Assembly (NCBI GenBank): GCA_002360495.1
Contig: DEQO01000139.1
Span: forward strand, 1 to 25,160
Origin: Flavobacteriales bacterium UBA3364
Lineage (GTDB): Bacteria > Bacteroidota > Bacteroidia > Flavobacteriales_F > PHOS-HE28
DNA length: 25,160 nt
Reading direction: 5' to 3'
Shown piece by piece: positions 23,388 through 25,160 of the stretch (positions are counted from its first letter, which is position 1; the number at the start of each line of letters is the position of its first letter). Made by a program: the position numbers and the translations under genes. The notes beneath the pieces were generated by a model. That model was not told the DNA's origin. It was given only the letters and a program-made list of their open reading frames with translations, and searched no databases.

Positions 23388-24272
23388 ATGCTAAGACCCT
23401 TCACCCCCGCACTGGTAGCGCTTTTCACAGCATCCATTGCCTGGTCCCAGCCAATGACCTTGGTCTCCGGCGACGTGGTCGTTCGGGAGGGTACGACCTT
23501 GCGGTTGGAAGGTCCGATCGTATGGACCCTTTCCGACGGATCCTCTGTGGTGAATGACGGGACCATCGAGTTGGGTGAGCAGGCGTCGATCGATGAGCCC
23601 GTAGGCGGCCCGATCTCCGGTGCGGGAACCGAACATGCGATCATCGAACAAGCACCGCCGTATACCGCGATCGAACCTGGCGGTTTGGGACTTCAACTGA
23701 CCAACTCGAATGTTCCTGCTCCCATTGAGGTGGTGCGCGGCCATCTTCCTTTCGCGCTCCCGGAAGGCGATCCAAGCATTTCCCGCTGGTACACCATTCA
23801 AAGCGCGGATGCGTCCGGAGCTTCCGTGGATATTTCGCTCGGGTACGACCCCACTGAATTGAACGGGCTTCAAGCGCCGGACCTATCGTTGTTCAGCTCC
23901 CAAACCGAGGTCGGTCCGTGGTCATCCCTGGCAAGCGTTGTGAACGCGAATACCATCTCTGGAAGCATCCAGTATCCGTGGGGCCTGATCACGGCCTTTG
24001 ATGCGAACGCTCCAACGTCCTCCCCTTCCCTCGTCGCTCATTCCGGTTTCCACGTGTGGCCGACGCTGGCCCTGGACCATTTGAACATAGTGGCTCTGGA
24101 CGGGGTTGCACTGGAACAGTGCGAAGTGTTCGATGCGGTCGGGCGGTCGGCACTCCCGACAACTTCGGGTCCTGTCGGGTCATCCCTCCTGCTGGATATC
24201 GCCGCACTTGCACAAGGCTCCTATTTTCTGCGCTTGAACGGCCACGCGGTGATCAAATTCAGAAAAGCATGA
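23388..24272 (+). CDS. Secreted protein with T9SS type A sorting domain, function unknown
   Basis: The 294-residue product has a signal peptide (MLRPFTPALVALFTASIAWS, then Q). Next comes a beta-rich N-terminal part with short hydrophobic strands (VSGDVVVREGTTLRLEGP, SSVVNDGTIELGEQ), as in small beta-helix or capping modules. The last ~75 residues form a type A sorting domain (FHVWPTLALDHLNIVAL, CEVFDAVGRSALPT, AQGSYFLRLNGHAVIKF) in which the usual YPNPA is replaced by WPTLA. It starts a three-gene plus-strand unit; its stop overlaps the next start as ATGA. I cannot assign a body fold or function. Confidence 0.8.
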   Translation: MLRPFTPALVALFTASIAWSQPMTLVSGDVVVREGTTLRLEGPIVWTLSDGSSVVNDGTIELGEQASIDEPVGGPISGAGTEHAIIEQAPPYTAIEPGGLGLQLTNSNVPAPIEVVRGHLPFALPEGDPSISRWYTIQSADASGASVDISLGYDPTELNGLQAPDLSLFSSQTEVGPWSSLASVVNANTISGSIQYPWGLITAFDANAPTSSPSLVAHSGFHVWPTLALDHLNIVALDGVALEQCEVFDAVGRSALPTTSGPVGSSLLLDIAALAQGSYFLRLNGHAVIKFRKA

Positions 24273-25057
24273 GGTCGCCGAACACGTTCGCCGCCCTCTT
24301 CGTGAGTGTGGTGGTATCCGCGCAATTGGACATGCCCGGAAGGCTTGTTCTTGACGGCGCCCAACCTGCCGACCGGCAGATCACCGGCCTTGGTATTCCG
24401 TCCAGTCCGGATGCTGCGGTTTCCATGGAGGCAGCCCGAGCAACCACGATGAGCTACGCCGAGGCCTTCGGAACAACGACGATCACCGCATCGCTCACCC
24501 CGGCACCTTCTGCTTACAGCACCGGCATGATGGTGACCTTGCTACCGATGACGACCAATGATGCGGGAAGCACGTTGGACCTGAACGGTCTGGGGGCGCG
24601 TTCCATTGTGAAACTCGGCCAGGTGCCGTTGGACAGTTCCGATATGCGCGCGGGAATACCGGTCCGGCTCGTGTATGATGGGAACAACTTCCTCTTGTTG
24701 AACGACAACGCCCTGCCTTGCAGGACGGGGTATTCGGCCTATTCGAGTTCCACATGCATCATGGATTCTTCCTTGGTCGCGCAAACCTTCCACAATGCCG
24801 TGGCGGCATGCGCGGCCACGGGCGCTCGTTTATGCACCATGGGCGAATGGGCGAACGCCTGCCGCGTGCACGCACCGTTCATCGGAACCGTCTCGGACTA
24901 TGAATGGGTGGACGACGGGGCCAACAACTCGAACGATGCCAAGACCGTCGGAGCCGGCTGGGTGACAGAAACACCCATGGAAGGGTTCGGTTGCAATTTT
25001 GGTTTGAGCCGGGCACCCACGTTGTCATACCGCTACCGTTGTTGCACTTCACGATGA
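24269..25057 (+). CDS. Secreted phage-tail-fibre-like protein with Cys-rich lectin/FGE-like C-terminal domain
   Basis: The 262-residue product has a signal peptide (MRSPNTFAALFVSVVVSAQ). Residues 36-56 carry the tail-fibre-type motif RQITGLGIPSSPDAAVSMEA. Residues 70-145 match a repeat common in phage tail fibres (ITASLTPAPSAYSTGMMVTL, STLDLNGLGARSIVK, VRLVYDGNNFLLLN). Residues 150-262 hold eight cysteines and the pattern AACAATGARLCTMGEWANAC, which recalls formylglycine-generating-enzyme/C-type-lectin-like folds; the end is RYRCCTSR. A surface binding or adhesion role is plausible, but no T9SS sorting domain is visible, so the final location is unclear. The chosen ATG overlaps the preceding stop (ATGA). 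The frame is open further upstream but would lose the signal peptide. Confidence 0.78.
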   Translation: MRSPNTFAALFVSVVVSAQLDMPGRLVLDGAQPADRQITGLGIPSSPDAAVSMEAARATTMSYAEAFGTTTITASLTPAPSAYSTGMMVTLLPMTTNDAGSTLDLNGLGARSIVKLGQVPLDSSDMRAGIPVRLVYDGNNFLLLNDNALPCRTGYSAYSSSTCIMDSSLVAQTFHNAVAACAATGARLCTMGEWANACRVHAPFIGTVSDYEWVDDGANNSNDAKTVGAGWVTETPMEGFGCNFGLSRAPTLSYRYRCCTSR

Positions 25058-25160
25058 GGATCACTTCAGCCGTTCCCTTTCTCCTGTTGGGCTCATACGC
25101 GTATGCGCAAGTGGAGCTTTCGACACCCATCCGCTTCACGGGTGGGATCGGGGACCGCGG
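25054..25160 (+). CDS. Secreted protein, N-terminal fragment, possible paralogue of the tail-fibre-like gene
   Basis: An ATG overlapping the previous stop (ATGA) opens a frame that runs off the window after 35 codons. It encodes a signal peptide (MRITSAVPFLLLGSYAYAQ) and then VELSTPIRFTGGIGDRG. The stretch after the signal peptide resembles the start of the preceding mature protein (a short strand, Gly, Asp-Arg), which suggests a tandem paralogue. Only the N-terminus is visible, so the function cannot be given. Confidence 0.65.
   Translation, partial: MRITSAVPFLLLGSYAYAQVELSTPIRFTGGIGDR

Noticed and set aside
24269..25057. Target gene of a diversity-generating retroelement
   Set aside because: The lectin/FGE-like C-terminus suggested this, but no reverse transcriptase or template repeat is present in the window, so it is only noted as something to check outside.
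1..25160. Prophage, genomic island, CRISPR array, tRNA
   Set aside because: No integrase, capsid or terminase genes, attachment repeats, spaced direct repeats or cloverleaf structures were found. The only phage-like element is a single domain in a secreted protein.

Overview
The window reads as a chromosomal segment of a GC-rich Bacteroidota bacterium, probably close to Flavobacteriales (the lineage is inference). Several signs agree: secreted proteins end in type IX secretion (T9SS) sorting domains of type A and type B (CHU_C-like), a DUF6089-type outer-membrane barrel is present, foldases of the SurA/PpiC family stand next to a MoxR ATPase, and boxes matching the Bacteroidota -7 consensus TAnnTTTG lie just upstream of several starts. 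Most genes lie on the minus strand. There is no rRNA, tRNA, CRISPR array, transposase or integrase. No gene-free stretch exceeds 300 bases; the longest are about 170 bases (15110-15278), 149 bases (13992-14140) and 122 bases (9200-9321).

Layout. 1-1608 (minus, cut by the window edge): a secreted lysyl-oxidase-like copper enzyme with an Ig-like domain. 1665-3727 (minus): two translationally coupled T9SS cargo proteins, one a beta-propeller. 3827-9199 (minus): an envelope-biogenesis run made of a large double-parvulin foldase, a SurA-like lipoprotein without a parvulin domain, SurA, and a MoxR AAA+ ATPase. 9322-10851 (minus): guaB. 10885-13991 (minus): a nitronate monooxygenase-type flavoprotein overlapping a large type B T9SS surface protein. 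14141-15109 (plus): a DUF6089 outer-membrane protein followed by a strong UUCG hairpin terminator. 15279-16214 (minus): a nucleotide-sugar epimerase/dehydratase. 16287-23312 (minus): a tight five-gene operon of a small membrane protein, a CotH-type kinase, an O-antigen ligase/polymerase, a second CotH-type protein fused to a beta-helix, and a membrane-anchored metallophosphatase-like protein. 23388-25160 (plus): three coupled genes, namely a T9SS cargo protein, a secreted protein with a phage-tail-fibre-like domain plus a Cys-rich lectin/FGE-like domain, and the start of a possible paralogue.

Working together: the foldase block would help outer-membrane and secreted proteins fold in the periplasm, while the T9SS cargo genes supply surface-displayed proteins. 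The 16287-23312 operon with the adjacent epimerase looks like a surface-glycan module with an added envelope-side phosphotransfer theme (two CotH-like proteins and one phosphatase-like protein). It is the best candidate here for a poorly described system. Its promoter is the clearest in the window: TTTG, 18 bases, TAGCTTTG, overlapped by a perfect 12-base palindrome. The tail-fibre-like/lectin pair at the right edge is the second candidate.
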